From contig NZ_LATL02000004.1 of assembly GCF_000972705.2 (NCBI RefSeq), forward strand, positions 1 through 19,112: 19,112 bases of DNA, written 5' to 3'. Position numbers and translations under genes: made by a program. Origin of the DNA: Limnoraphis robusta CS-951 (lineage in GTDB: Bacteria > Cyanobacteriota > Cyanobacteriia > Cyanobacteriales > Microcoleaceae). Positions 1 to 8,530 of this stretch are shown here, piece by piece (position 1 is the first letter of the stretch; each line of letters begins with the position of its first letter). Under the pieces are notes generated by a model. That model saw nothing but the letters and a program-made list of their open reading frames with translations, did not search any database and was not told where the DNA came from.

Positions 1-106
1 TCTCTGTACTTGGTGCTTTAAGGTTTTATATGGCCAAAGCATTTCTTGCAAGAACCCCATACCTTAAGTTTTCAAGGTTAATTGCATCGATTAGATGCTG
101 GGTTTT
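1..106 (-). pseudogene. tnpB 3' remnant, left copy
   Basis: The minus strand reads KTQHLIDAINLENLRYG just after the stop codon that closes the neighbouring reading frame at 107. The INLENL core matches the region following the last zinc-finger cysteines of IS200/IS605 OrfB (TnpB) proteins. There is no open frame around it, and the catalytic and zinc-finger parts are absent, so this is a relic. It is the same segment as in the right-hand copy. The element continues beyond the window start, so its other end is not visible. Confidence 0.55.
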
Positions 107-146
107 TCAACTGGTTGAATACCCTGCCAGTAGAGTTATTATAGCA
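1..146. repeat. 146-bp direct repeat, left copy
   Basis: This stretch is identical, base for base, to 18967-19112, in the same orientation. Identity begins at the first base of the window and ends at the last, so its true length is unknown. Read on the minus strand it contains a decayed tnpB motif (HLIDAINLENL, about 68-97), the counterpart of the usual DLNAAINLEN near the TnpB C-terminus. It may be one of two copies of an insertion-sequence remnant, or the overlap produced when an assembly closes on itself. The sequence cannot decide between these. Confidence 0.9.
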
Positions 147-1417
147 TTAGAAAGAGCCTTATATCCCCATACCTGAAGGTAGGGGCGTGTGCGGCAATTT
201 TTGGTAACTTGGAGATTATCGATCGCCAACCCGTGATCATTCCCCGCATCGTTAGCATCTGACCAACGCAGCCAAATTTCTTGACCCGGTGCCAAAGAGA
301 AGCCGCTAAGAGTCCCAGAAATGTCAACTCGATTGTTGTTACCATTTAATCCACCTGCGCTATTGCTGGCGACTGGCCCGGTAAAATCGAGTGCATCAAC
401 ATTAGTCCAGGTGCCACCCGTGAGGTTAGTCGCACCGATCTGGTAGGCAAAATCGAGTTTCTGGGGCGTGGTATTTCCCCCATTGCGCCATTGTTCGCCC
501 GTATAGCTAATGGAAAGAGAGGATAATGTAGTGTTCGTATCGTTGTAGAAGCGGGCGCCCGTTAGGATCTGTCCGGTTGGATTGGACGCAAGCGAACCTA
601 AAGCGCGATCGCTACTTGAACCAAAACTATACAAAGCACCTACATTGGATGTACCCGAACCTGCGTTGTAAGTTGTGCGATTGGAATACCAACCCTCGAG
701 GGTATTACCGTTACTCCAAACGTTACCTGTACCGGATGCGGCGAGGGAATCAAAGTTTTCAGAATAGGGAGTGCTGAGGGAAATTGTTCCTGCGGGATTA
801 GTAACGGTTGTTTCTCCAACCACTTCAAAGTTATCAAAGCGGAATTCATTGTTACCATTTCGAGCTAAATCGTTAATCCGAATTTGGACAGACGATTGAT
901 TTTCAATAGCCGTTACTGTCGTTAAATCAATATTGGCAGTCCTCCAACTTCCCCCTGGTGTGAGGGGGGCGTTATCTAGAGATTTTGTCCAGTTGGTACC
1001 GCCATTAGTGCTATATTCAACATCAAAGGAGTTCGCCGAGTCTGACTGATAATCGAAACGCAGTGAAATGTTTTTCCAATCTCTGGTATCAAGTGCGAGT
1101 ACGAGTTCCGCGTCTGGTCCATCTCCTCTGATATCATCCCAAGCGGCTGCTCTTCCGGCTGTGTGTGTGACTCCGGCGATATCTGTATAGGCAATTCCCC
1201 CTTTACCGTCATCATCGATGTCTTGATAGAACATCTGCAAGCTGGGTGTTCCTCGCAGGTTTTCGGTTTTTATGGGTAACGTTGTGCCACTACCGCTACC
1301 ACTCTCATCATCATCATCATCATCGTCATCGTCATCGTCATCATCAAGATTGAGAGTATCAAACGTCCAGATCGCCATCTGTTTGACTATACCGCTATCG
1401 TTGATTGTGCTGCTCAT
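107..1417 (-). CDS. acidic beta-sandwich-type protein, C-terminus replaced by repeat sequence
   Basis: The function is not recognised. The 436-residue frame starts MSSTINDSG and has no signal peptide. It has a run of 13 aspartates (about residues 25-37), then a Gly/Ser linker (ESGSGSG), then two beta-rich segments of jelly-roll or carbohydrate-binding character, each ending in a similar motif (RFDNFEVVGE and AIDNLQVT). Comparable segments occur in large secreted cyanobacterial proteins ahead of nuclease, lamin-tail or adhesion domains; that parallel comes from general knowledge and not from a search. The last 25-30 residues (from about NCRTRPYLQ) look unlike the rest and run into the 146-bp repeat, where the stop codon lies. 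The original gene was therefore probably longer and was cut here. The start is uncertain: a GGAG lies about 18 nt upstream, and Met14 is an alternative. Confidence 0.6.
   Translation of the reverse strand: MSSTINDSGIVKQMAIWTFDTLNLDDDDDDDDDDDDDESGSGSGTTLPIKTENLRGTPSLQMFYQDIDDDGKGGIAYTDIAGVTHTAGRAAAWDDIRGDGPDAELVLALDTRDWKNISLRFDYQSDSANSFDVEYSTNGGTNWTKSLDNAPLTPGGSWRTANIDLTTVTAIENQSSVQIRINDLARNGNNEFRFDNFEVVGETTVTNPAGTISLSTPYSENFDSLAASGTGNVWSNGNTLEGWYSNRTTYNAGSGTSNVGALYSFGSSSDRALGSLASNPTGQILTGARFYNDTNTTLSSLSISYTGEQWRNGGNTTPQKLDFAYQIGATNLTGGTWTNVDALDFTGPVASNSAGGLNGNNNRVDISGTLSGFSLAPGQEIWLRWSDANDAGNDHGLAIDNLQVTKNCRTRPYLQVWGYKALSNAIITLLAGYSTS
165..185. repeat. short imperfect palindrome
   Basis: CCCCATACCTGAAGGTAGGGG forms a near-perfect hairpin of about 9 bp per arm. 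It lies just right of the 146-bp repeat and inside the abnormal C-terminal tail of the 107-1417 frame. Its GGTAGGGGCG edge resembles the GTAGGGGCG dispersed repeats elsewhere in the window (1921-1937, 16200-16215, 18712-18741). This supports the tail being inserted repeat DNA and not original coding sequence. Confidence 0.5.
1307..1345. repeat. ATC/GTC trinucleotide tract encoding 13 Asp
   Basis: Thirteen consecutive ATC or GTC triplets on the plus strand encode an uninterrupted aspartate run on the minus strand. Such a tract can change length by slippage in whole codons, giving a variable acidic spacer without breaking the frame. Confidence 0.85.
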
Positions 1418-1827
1418 TGGAATGGCTCTGCTCCATTTTTTATAGTTTTTACAAAACGCAGATCAATAAGTCTTGAATCTCCAAAGACTTCAAGCTCAGA
1501 TGCCAGCTTTTAACCCAGAAATAACTGAAGTGATGAATAACTCTCTCTCAGGGAAATCAACGTCTTCATCCTGACTACAAGTTCAGGACATGAGCGTTTT
1601 AGAGAGATGAATAATGTCTCCCCTGGTTGGGCTTAACCTAGTGTCAGAATGAATGAGTTGACTTCTGTAAATTCACTAAGTTCAAGTTAAAGCTTTAAGG
1701 TTAATTCTAGATTAACAATCTGTAAAAATAACAGTTAGTGATGGGTTTTTTACTGAAGCTTTACATTAAGTTTAAATTTCTAGGGATTTTTCAGTTCAGC
1801 AGGAAACAGTTTTTCAAGACTAAAATT

Positions 1828-1887
1828 AACCACTAAGCCACAAATTCACGAAGTTTTCTCTCTTTGTGTCTCTGTGTCTTTGTGGTT
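1828..1887. repeat. 60-bp imperfect inverted repeat (CCACAAAGACACAGAG type)
   Basis: The left arm reads AACCACTAAGCCACAAATTC and the right arm ends TGTGTCTTTGTGGTT, so the ends are complementary (AACCAC / GTGGTT) with imperfect pairing inside. The minus strand contains ACCACAAAGACACAGAGACA, a motif widely dispersed in intergenic regions of cyanobacterial and some other bacterial genomes. It has no coding capacity. It lies about 60 bp beyond the stop of the glucosidase gene and could act as a transcript-end hairpin. Confidence 0.65.
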
Positions 1888-1920
1888 TTTATTCTTGAAT
1901 CTTTGACGAACTGATCATCT

Positions 1921-1937
1921 GTAGAACCCGCCTCTAC
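1921..1937. repeat. short GTAGAACCCGCCTCTAC repeat
   Basis: This is one of three copies of a GC-rich motif in otherwise AT-rich intergenic DNA. The others are AGAACCCGCCCCTACA at 16200-16215 and, inverted and partly duplicated, CTGTAGGGGCGGGTTCT at 18725-18741. The ends GTAG / CTAC are self-complementary. Confidence 0.6.
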
Positions 1938-1949
1938 GAAATCCTTCCT

Positions 1950-4679
1950 CTAGGACTCTAAGTTTTGTGAAAGGTTACTCAAAGCTGCTGAAATATACCC
2001 TTCCTGCAACACATCTTGAGGATTAACCGTAGCAGCAACCGTCATTAAACGAGCAATAACCCCTGTCCATCCGGTTTGATGACTCGCCCCAATTCCTGCA
2101 CCACTGTCCCCATGAAAATACTCGTAGAATAAAATTAAATCTCGCCAATGGGGATCAGTTTGAAACTTTTCACTTTCCCCATAAAGGGGACGCTTTTGCT
2201 GATCATTTTGCAGAAAAATATTACTCAAACGACGGGTAATTTCATTCGCCACTTCCCAGAGCGTCATCCATTGACCTGAACCTGTCGGACATTCGACTTT
2301 GAAATCATCTCCATAGTAAGCATACATCTTCCGTAACGATTGGATCAACATCATATTTACAGGCATCCAAATCGGACCGCGCCAGTTAGAATTTCCCCCA
2401 AATAATCCGCTTGAAGATTCCGCCGGTTCATAATCAACCTGATAAACATTTCCTGCGACTGTAAAAATGTAGGGATTATCTTTGTGATAACGGGAAAGGG
2501 CGCGAATTCCATAATCGCTCAAAAATTCTGATTCATCCAACATTCGTTGCAATATTCGCTGTAATTTTTCGCGGTTTACTGGAGATAACAAGCATTTTCC
2601 TGTGCTGCTTGTTTGAATGGGATCGCTAATATTTTTGATACTTTTGCTATGTTCTTTGTTGAAATCTTCCATCCGCTTGGCGACTTTGGGGACTTTCTCT
2701 AAAAGTTTAGAATCGTAAACCATTGTTGCAAATAAAGGAATTAATCCGACCATAGATCGGACTTTTACCCGAGTTGAATAACCATCGGGGAAGCGCAACA
2801 CATCATAATAAAAACCGTCTTCTTCATCCCACAATTCATCGGCGTTTTCTCCAATGCGATCCATTGCCATCGCAATGTACATAAAATGTTCGTAGAATTT
2901 GCAGACGAGATCTTCGTAGACGGGATTTTCTAGGGCTAATTCAAAGGCAAGGGCTAACATATCTAAGCAAAACATTGCCATCCAACTGGTGCCGTCGGCT
3001 TGTTCTAAAGTTCCTCCTCCGGGTATAATAGAACTGCGATCAAAGACTCCAATATTATCTAAACCCAAAAAACCGCCTTCAAAAACATTATTACCCTGAG
3101 CATCTTTTCGGTTGACCCACCAAGTAAAGTTCATTAACAATTTGTGAAACATACTTTCGAGGAAAACGCGATCGCCTTTGCCTTCATTTGCAAGTTTACC
3201 CATGAGATAAACTTGCGCTGTTGCCATACAATGAACAGGCGGGTTTACATCGCTAAAGTTCCACTCATAGGCGGGAATTTGACCATTCGGATGTAGATAA
3301 ACTTGATTGGTCATCAACCGCAGTTGATCTTCTGCAAAATCGATATCAATCATCCCTAATACTAAACAATGAAACGCTAAGTCCCAAGCGGCAAACCAGG
3401 GATATTCCCATTTATCTGGCATGGAGAGAATATCTGCACTTTCGAGGTGAAACCATTCTTTATTGCGGCTGATAAAGCGACTCGGACAGTCAGGGGGCAA
3501 AATTTCATCATTTAACCAATCTCCTACGGGATAATAGTAGAATTGCTTCGTCCACATCATCCCCGCAAAAGCCTGACGCATGATGTTGTGAGCGTCTTCA
3601 GAAAGGGTTGAGGGAATGACACTATTATAGAATTCATCGGCTTCTTTTAGACGAGTCTTGAAGATAGATTCAAACTGATCACCAAAGGCTGTTTCTGGAG
3701 AAGAAAATGAGCGATCACTTAATCGCAATTGAATCGTTTGTTCACCCCCAGCAGGAACTTCTAATCGATAACTGGCTGCCGCTTTGGTTCCGATTTTATC
3801 CGGGTTAACAGCATCGGTTTTTCCCTCTAAAATATAGTTATTAATGCCATCTTTAACATAGGGTGAAGCATTAGGAATATTAAAGATGCGTTGCGTGTTG
3901 GTTTCGTTTTCTGTAAATAATAGAGGAACGGTGCGATCGCAATATAAATACCGTTTACCCAGTTGATGATGATCAGCCGCGATGGTTTGATCATTGAGTT
4001 GTTTGAGAGTCGGTTTGGGGGGAGTTTGAGGAAACCATGACCAATTATTTCGGAACCAAAATGTCGGTAAAACCTGTAGAGATGCCGCTTCTGGCCCCCG
4101 ATTACACACCGTAATTTTAATCAGAATATCTTCTGGTGTTTCTTTGGCATATTCTATAAATACATCGAAGTAGCGATCTTCATCAAATATTCCTGTATCA
4201 ATCAGTTCATATTCTAACTCTAGACGATTGCGATGACGATTGGTTTTAACTAAATCACTGTAAGGAAAGGCTTCCTGTGGATATTTATACAGGTATTTCA
4301 TGTAGGAATGAGTCGGCGTACTGTCTAGATAAAAGTAATATTCTTTGACATCTTCGCCGTGATTTCCTTCACTGTTTGTTAGTCCAAAAAGGCGCTCTTT
4401 GAGAATCGGATCTTTTCCATTCCACAGGGCTAATGCAAAGCAAAATTGTTGTTGATCATCAGAAATTCCACCTAACCCATCTTCACCCCAACGATAAGCC
4501 CGAGAACGGGACTGATCATGGGTAAAATAGTCCCAAGCATTTCCGGTTTGGCTGTAGTCTTCTCGGACGGTTCCCCACTGACGTTCGCTTAAATAAGGCC
4601 CCCATTTTTTCCAAGGAATATTCTCGCTAACAGTGGCTTGCAGTCTCTGTTTTTCCGAATTAGAATTATTGGTTTCCAT
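1950..4679 (-). CDS. GH63-like / MGH1-like glycoside hydrolase (glucosidase)
   Basis: A 909-residue protein with the layout of bacterial GH63-type glucosidases: a beta-rich N-terminal half (about 1-340) and an (alpha/alpha) barrel C-terminal half (about 360-900). Landmarks include DGLGGISDDQQ (67-77), the family-typical KERLFGLTNSEGNHGEDVKE (94-113), YPWFAAWDLAFH (426-437; Asp433 sits where the family's catalytic acid is expected, by inference), HPNGQIPAYEW (463-473), EGGFLGLDNIGVFDRS (534-549), NWRGPIWMPVNMM and HQTGWTGVIA near the C-terminus. Relatives cleave alpha-glucosidic bonds in oligosaccharides or small glucosides; the substrate here is unknown. No signal peptide is seen, so it is probably cytoplasmic. 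The ATG is supported by AGGAG about 12 nt upstream. It lies 203 bp after recN on the same strand and may have its own promoter there. Confidence 0.85.
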   Translation of the reverse strand: METNNSNSEKQRLQATVSENIPWKKWGPYLSERQWGTVREDYSQTGNAWDYFTHDQSRSRAYRWGEDGLGGISDDQQQFCFALALWNGKDPILKERLFGLTNSEGNHGEDVKEYYFYLDSTPTHSYMKYLYKYPQEAFPYSDLVKTNRHRNRLELEYELIDTGIFDEDRYFDVFIEYAKETPEDILIKITVCNRGPEAASLQVLPTFWFRNNWSWFPQTPPKPTLKQLNDQTIAADHHQLGKRYLYCDRTVPLLFTENETNTQRIFNIPNASPYVKDGINNYILEGKTDAVNPDKIGTKAAASYRLEVPAGGEQTIQLRLSDRSFSSPETAFGDQFESIFKTRLKEADEFYNSVIPSTLSEDAHNIMRQAFAGMMWTKQFYYYPVGDWLNDEILPPDCPSRFISRNKEWFHLESADILSMPDKWEYPWFAAWDLAFHCLVLGMIDIDFAEDQLRLMTNQVYLHPNGQIPAYEWNFSDVNPPVHCMATAQVYLMGKLANEGKGDRVFLESMFHKLLMNFTWWVNRKDAQGNNVFEGGFLGLDNIGVFDRSSIIPGGGTLEQADGTSWMAMFCLDMLALAFELALENPVYEDLVCKFYEHFMYIAMAMDRIGENADELWDEEDGFYYDVLRFPDGYSTRVKVRSMVGLIPLFATMVYDSKLLEKVPKVAKRMEDFNKEHSKSIKNISDPIQTSSTGKCLLSPVNREKLQRILQRMLDESEFLSDYGIRALSRYHKDNPYIFTVAGNVYQVDYEPAESSSGLFGGNSNWRGPIWMPVNMMLIQSLRKMYAYYGDDFKVECPTGSGQWMTLWEVANEITRRLSNIFLQNDQQKRPLYGESEKFQTDPHWRDLILFYEYFHGDSGAGIGASHQTGWTGVIARLMTVAATVNPQDVLQEGYISAALSNLSQNLES

Positions 4680-4882
4680 AGCTACTAATTGACTCCTTTA
4701 GATCGAGACTTGAAGAGAATGTCACTGGCTCTGTCTGAATTAGGATTATTTTCGCACAATTTTTGCTAAAAAAATAGAGGGTGTTTGATATGTATTTTAA
4801 ATGTTTCAATTGTAGTCTTTTTTGATCTTTTATTAAGGGATGTTATCAATTCATCACTTGAAAAATCAAGACTGAATAAATT

Positions 4883-6640
4883 TCAGGAAATAGACGGTTT
4901 TTCCGACTGATCTTTGCTTGTTGCCTGTTGCCTGCTATAATCGGCTTGAGTCAGTAAAGAGTCTGCAAAAGCGATCGCTTCAGTAGCAGAACGTCCACTC
5001 GCCAACTGTGCTAATTCTTCGCGACGTTGATGGTTTGTTAGTTGCATCACTCGTACAACCGTTCTTTCTTCTCCTTCGCTAGAAACCTGATCACGAATCA
5101 CTTCTTTTTTCACCTGAAAATGGTGATCGCCCATCGCCGCGACAATGGGTTGGTGAGTCACACATAAAACTTGATGATGTTGACTAAGTTGATGTAATTT
5201 TTGGGTAATGGCTTGGGCGACTCGTCCAGAAACACCAACATCAATTTCATCAAAGACTAACGTTCCTGAACCTGCGACTTGAGAAAAACAAGCTTTCAAT
5301 GCTAACAAAAACCGACTCATTTCTCCACCTGATGCAATTTCACCCAAGGGTTGTAGCGGTTCACCGGGGTTAGGACTAAAACAAAATTCTATCTGATCTG
5401 CTCCATTAATAGTGGGTTCCATTGGGCTGATTTCGACCTCAAATTTAACCTTTTCCATCGCTAAAGGTTTGAGTTCTTCTATTAAATGAGTTTCCAATTT
5501 AGAAGCGGTTTTTTGACGCAATTGAGTTAAGCTTTCACAAGCAATCGCTAATTGTTGAGCGGTTTCTTGATAGGCTTTTTCCAAGGCTTCGAGGGATTGT
5601 TCACCTTCTTGTAATTCTTTCAGTTCAGCTTGAATTTTCTCATAATAGCTGATCACGTCGGCTAACGTTTGACCATATTTGCGACAAATTTGTTTCAGTT
5701 GTTGAATGCGATCTTCGACATCTTGGAGTCGTTGCGGATCAGACTCAAGTTGTTCACCATAACTGCTAATTTGTCGCCCCGCTTCGGTAACTTGGGCTAA
5801 CGCATCTTCCACCATTGCTAAAATCGGTTGTAGTTGCGGATCATATTCCACCATATCGGTTAATAAATTTTCCGCTTGAGACAGTAAATCTGAGGCAGCT
5901 TTTCCCTCATCATTTTCATACAATCCCTGATATATTTTATAACTTTGCTGTTGAAGTTCAACCACATGACTGAGGCGATTAGATTCTTGTTTGAGTTGTT
6001 CTAATTCATCAGCATCGGTTAAATGAGCGGAGTCTAATTCTTGAGTTTGATAGAGTAATAAATCTAATCTTTGGAGACGTTGTTGTTCAAACTGACGGCG
6101 ATTTTCTAAGGTATTTTTCGCTTGTGAGGCTTGGGTATAAGCTGCGGCTACTGTTTTTTTAGCAACAATTAAATCATGTCCCCCATAGAGATCTAACCAT
6201 TCTCGTTGTAAACTGGGTTGACTCAGTTGTAACGTTTGACCTTGGGCGGTAATTTCGACAAAGCGATCGCGAACTTCTTCTAAGAGTTTTCGACTGATTA
6301 AAATCCCATTTAAACGGGAACGGGTGCGAAGTTTTCCGCCAGAGAGTGTAATTTCACGACAACAAACGGCGAGAGTGCCATCAACTAAATCAATTTCTTG
6401 TTGGGCTAACCAAGAGGCGATCAGGGGTTCGACTTCAAAAGTGGCTTCTAAAATGGATCGTTTTGCACCTGTACGAATCACACGACGATCTACTTTTCCG
6501 CCTAAAACTGCATCAATGGCATCGAGGATAATGGATTTTCCAGCGCCAGTTTCCCCGGTAAAAACGTTTAAACCTAATCCCAGTTCTAGATCGAGATGAT
6601 CAATCAGAGCAAAATTCTCAATCCGCAGCGATAGTAGCAT
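4883..6640 (-). CDS. recN: DNA repair protein RecN
   Basis: RecN is an SMC-like ATPase that acts at DNA double-strand breaks during recombinational repair. From the chosen start it is 585 residues, a little longer than typical RecN. The N-terminus MLLSLRIENFALIDHLDLEL is the family signature. Walker A is GETGAGKS (29-36), a long coiled coil spans about 170-400, the ABC signature is ASGGEMS (436-442), Walker B/D-loop is FDEIDVGVSG (463-472) and the H-loop is THQ (495-497). The same frame is open to an ATG at 6763, but those extra 41 residues are translated heptamer repeat plus spacer (FAFCLLP repeats) and are rejected as start. No strong ribosome-binding site precedes the ATG at 6640. Confidence 0.93.
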   Translation of the reverse strand: MLLSLRIENFALIDHLDLELGLGLNVFTGETGAGKSIILDAIDAVLGGKVDRRVIRTGAKRSILEATFEVEPLIASWLAQQEIDLVDGTLAVCCREITLSGGKLRTRSRLNGILISRKLLEEVRDRFVEITAQGQTLQLSQPSLQREWLDLYGGHDLIVAKKTVAAAYTQASQAKNTLENRRQFEQQRLQRLDLLLYQTQELDSAHLTDADELEQLKQESNRLSHVVELQQQSYKIYQGLYENDEGKAASDLLSQAENLLTDMVEYDPQLQPILAMVEDALAQVTEAGRQISSYGEQLESDPQRLQDVEDRIQQLKQICRKYGQTLADVISYYEKIQAELKELQEGEQSLEALEKAYQETAQQLAIACESLTQLRQKTASKLETHLIEELKPLAMEKVKFEVEISPMEPTINGADQIEFCFSPNPGEPLQPLGEIASGGEMSRFLLALKACFSQVAGSGTLVFDEIDVGVSGRVAQAITQKLHQLSQHHQVLCVTHQPIVAAMGDHHFQVKKEVIRDQVSSEGEERTVVRVMQLTNHQRREELAQLASGRSATEAIAFADSLLTQADYSRQQATSKDQSEKPSIS

Positions 6641-6695
6641 TTTTAGGGTTAAATTATAATCACCAATTGACTGAAAGTTTATGGCGCTACGCGCA

Positions 6696-6779
6696 GGCAA
6701 AAGGCAAAAGGCAAAAGGCAAAAGGCAAAAGGCAAAAGGCAAAAGGCAAAAGGCAAAAGGCAAAAGGCAAAAGGCAAAA
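6696..6779. repeat. heptamer tandem repeat, 12 x GGCAAAA
   Basis: Twelve exact units of GGCAAAA lie between recN and the recN-nusB spacer. Because 7 is not a multiple of 3 and no unit contains a stop on the minus strand, the array creates an artificial open frame (FAFCLLP repeats) fused to recN. Heptameric short tandemly repeated repetitive sequences are known in cyanobacteria. This array lies 55 bp upstream of the recN start, so its length could alter promoter spacing or the leader. Confidence 0.95.
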
Positions 6780-6808
6780 GTTCGACTATAAAAGGTTTTC
6801 AGCTTCTT

Positions 6809-6849
6809 GAAAAGTTTGGCGGGACGGAAACAGACACCGCCAACTTTTC
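6809..6849. other. hairpin upstream of recN
   Basis: GAAAAGTTTGGCGG (6809-6822) and CCGCCAACTTTTC (6837-6849) pair with a single bulged base around a 14-nt loop. No run of T follows on either strand, so an ordinary intrinsic terminator is doubtful. It may be an RNA-stabilising or attenuating structure between nusB and recN, or a small mobile repeat. Confidence 0.5.
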
Positions 6850-6924
6850 GCTTTTACCAATGTCAAATACCGTGTCGGCGTAGTGCTATAGAATAAAATC
6901 ATCAAAATTATTTCCACCTATTTT

Positions 6925-6973
6925 GACCGTTATTAGTAACTCTTTGGGGGGTTAGAGTTACTATTATTCGGTC
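6925..6973 (-). terminator. hairpin just after nusB
   Basis: GACCGTTATTAGTAACTCT and AGAGTTACTATTATTCGGTC are near-perfect complements around a loop containing GGGGGG. It starts 14 nt after the nusB stop on the minus strand, the position expected of a 3'-end structure. There is no U-tract, so termination may not be intrinsic. Confidence 0.45.
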
Positions 6974-6987
6974 TTGTGTATTAAGGA

Positions 6988-7620
6988 TTAACTCTGAATG
7001 GGAACATCAGCTTGAATTTTATCAACAGCACGACGCAATACTCCATTGAGAAATCGATAGCTTTCTTCATCGCTGTAGCGTTTAGCGAGTTCGACGGCTT
7101 CATTAACTGCGACTTGCTCTTGAACTCCCAGGTATAACAGTTCAGCTACAGCAATTCTTAAAATATCGCGATCAATTCGAGGTAAACGGCTCATTTGCCA
7201 GTCTACCATTGCTTGATTCAACAGTTCGTCAATTTCCGTGCGGTGAGTATTAACAGCCGTTAAAATATCAATGGTGTAGCCGACGACTTCTTCCTGTCGA
7301 GCCAGTTGGATCAGTTCAGGAAACTCGACAGCCGTTGCTAAACGATTAACGGCGCTCTGCGTCAGTTCAATGGCTTCTTGGATCATCGCTCTAGCACTTT
7401 GTAGATCGCTTGCTCGAAATTGACTTCCCATCAGGCGATCATTTCCCCGTTGCAATTCAACCATTGCAGTTTCTAGAGACTCTTGACTTTCGGTGGCGAG
7501 TGTCCGCACAACAGCCAAGACGATATCTTGAATTTGTTGAGTCGCGAGTTTTTCTGAACTGCTTGGAAGTTGACCAATACCTAGAACAGCGAGTTCACGA
7601 GCGCTTCGGCGAGCTTGCAT
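6988..7620 (-). CDS. nusB: transcription antitermination factor NusB
   Basis: NusB binds boxA RNA with NusE (S10) and supports antitermination of rRNA transcription. The 210-residue protein begins MQARRSARELAVLGIGQL, the usual NusB start (RR..ARE.A...L). It carries an insertion of about 60 residues (about 40-100) typical of longer cyanobacterial NusB proteins. It ends with the conserved core: LPRIDRDILRIAVAELLYL (146-164), VAVNEAVELAKRYSDEESYR and FLNGVLRRAVDKI. GGGGAA lies about 6 nt before the ATG. The DUF502 gene lies 88 bp upstream on the same strand, an arrangement common in cyanobacteria, so the two are probably co-transcribed. Confidence 0.95.
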   Translation of the reverse strand: MQARRSARELAVLGIGQLPSSSEKLATQQIQDIVLAVVRTLATESQESLETAMVELQRGNDRLMGSQFRASDLQSARAMIQEAIELTQSAVNRLATAVEFPELIQLARQEEVVGYTIDILTAVNTHRTEIDELLNQAMVDWQMSRLPRIDRDILRIAVAELLYLGVQEQVAVNEAVELAKRYSDEESYRFLNGVLRRAVDKIQADVPIQS

Positions 7621-7708
7621 AGAATTCCCCAGTGAGTTGTAATATCAAACGAGAGTTTTAGAACGAGCAGTGTTGAGGAAATATTCTCAATCTAAGGCTA
7701 ATCCTTGA

Positions 7709-8530
7709 TCATTCCTCATCTAATGGTACTGTTTGCAGTCGGTTCTCGTTAGGGATTAACCGTTCAAGTTTTTGATCGCTAACAGGATCGTTTTGAGTGG
7801 GTTTCAAGGGGGCGGTAGAATTGACAATACCACCAGACACTATAATTTTAAAGGCATCTTCGACCGATAGAGTCAGGTTCATCACCTGATTAGTCGGAAC
7901 CACAGCGTACCATCCACTGGTGGGGTTGGGGGTTGTGGGAATAAAAATGCTGATCATCTGTTCCGTCATTTTTGACTGGATCTCTTCGCTGACATTTCCC
8001 GTCACAAACGCCAGTGTCCAAATTCCATGTCGGGGATATTCAACTAAAACCACACGACGAAACTTATCGTTAGAATCTTTGAGCAGGGTTTCTAAAATCT
8101 GTTTGAGGGTTTTATAGACTGAACCCGCCAGAGGGATTGCTTGCAGGATTTGTTCGCCGAAATCAAGCAGCCAGCGACCCACAATGTTACGGGCCATTAA
8201 CCCAATGAATAAGATCCCCAAAAGCGGAACCGCTAATCCCACAACAACGTTGAGTAAGTTAACTAAAATGGGATGCAGTCCATCAAAGGGATTAACCTGT
8301 TTAGGAATTCGCGTCAAAAACTCAATCACCGAACTGGCGATGGTAATCGTTAACCAAATAGTCGTCGCCAAGGGGATAACGACTAATAAACCTGCGATCA
8401 GGTCACTTTTTAAATCTTGTTTTAAACGTTGAAACACAGAGCGTCCACTCTCCTCTTGTATTGGGGCTGGGGGTCGTTGATCAAATTTAGGTTCTCGGGA
8501 ATCCCGATGATTTTTGGTGGACATTACCAT
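7709..8530 (-). CDS. DUF502 family membrane protein
   Basis: A 273-residue protein of the DUF502/COG2928 family. The N-terminus is polar (1-35). Two membrane helices follow, about 44-68 (IAGLLVVIPLATTIWLTITI) and 88-113 (ILVNLLNVVVGLAVPLLGIL), with the family-typical proline in the first. After these come AGSVYKTLKQILETLL, VVLVEYPRHGIWTLAFVTG, IPTTPNPTSGWYAVVP and VEDAFKIIVSGG, all characteristic of the family. The biochemical role is unknown. It precedes nusB on the same strand. Two ATG codons (8530 and 8524) are in frame two codons apart, and no clear ribosome-binding site picks one. Confidence 0.9.
   Translation of the reverse strand: MVMSTKNHRDSREPKFDQRPPAPIQEESGRSVFQRLKQDLKSDLIAGLLVVIPLATTIWLTITIASSVIEFLTRIPKQVNPFDGLHPILVNLLNVVVGLAVPLLGILFIGLMARNIVGRWLLDFGEQILQAIPLAGSVYKTLKQILETLLKDSNDKFRRVVLVEYPRHGIWTLAFVTGNVSEEIQSKMTEQMISIFIPTTPNPTSGWYAVVPTNQVMNLTLSVEDAFKIIVSGGIVNSTAPLKPTQNDPVSDQKLERLIPNENRLQTVPLDEE

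Larger units (their letters stand above)
1418..1949. other. 532-bp intergenic region with dispersed repeats
   Basis: No gene is apparent. The part next to 1417 is AT-rich and presumably carries the promoter and leader of the minus-strand gene there. The part next to 1950 holds a 60-bp inverted repeat (1828-1887) and a short GTAGAACCCGCC repeat (1921-1937), both of dispersed-repeat character. The two minus-strand genes flanking the region are too far apart to be one transcript unit with confidence. Confidence 0.6.

Noticed and set aside
577..777. Plus-strand frame opposite the acidic protein gene
   Set aside because: It is antisense to a longer frame with clear domain-like composition; its own composition is rich in Arg/Tyr/Asn without pattern.
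6641..6763. Extended N-terminus of RecN
   Set aside because: The 41 extra residues are a translation of the GGCAAAA array and spacer; the family's N-terminus begins at 6640.
6696..6779. CRISPR-like array
   Set aside because: The units are 7 bp and contiguous with no spacers; it is a simple tandem repeat.
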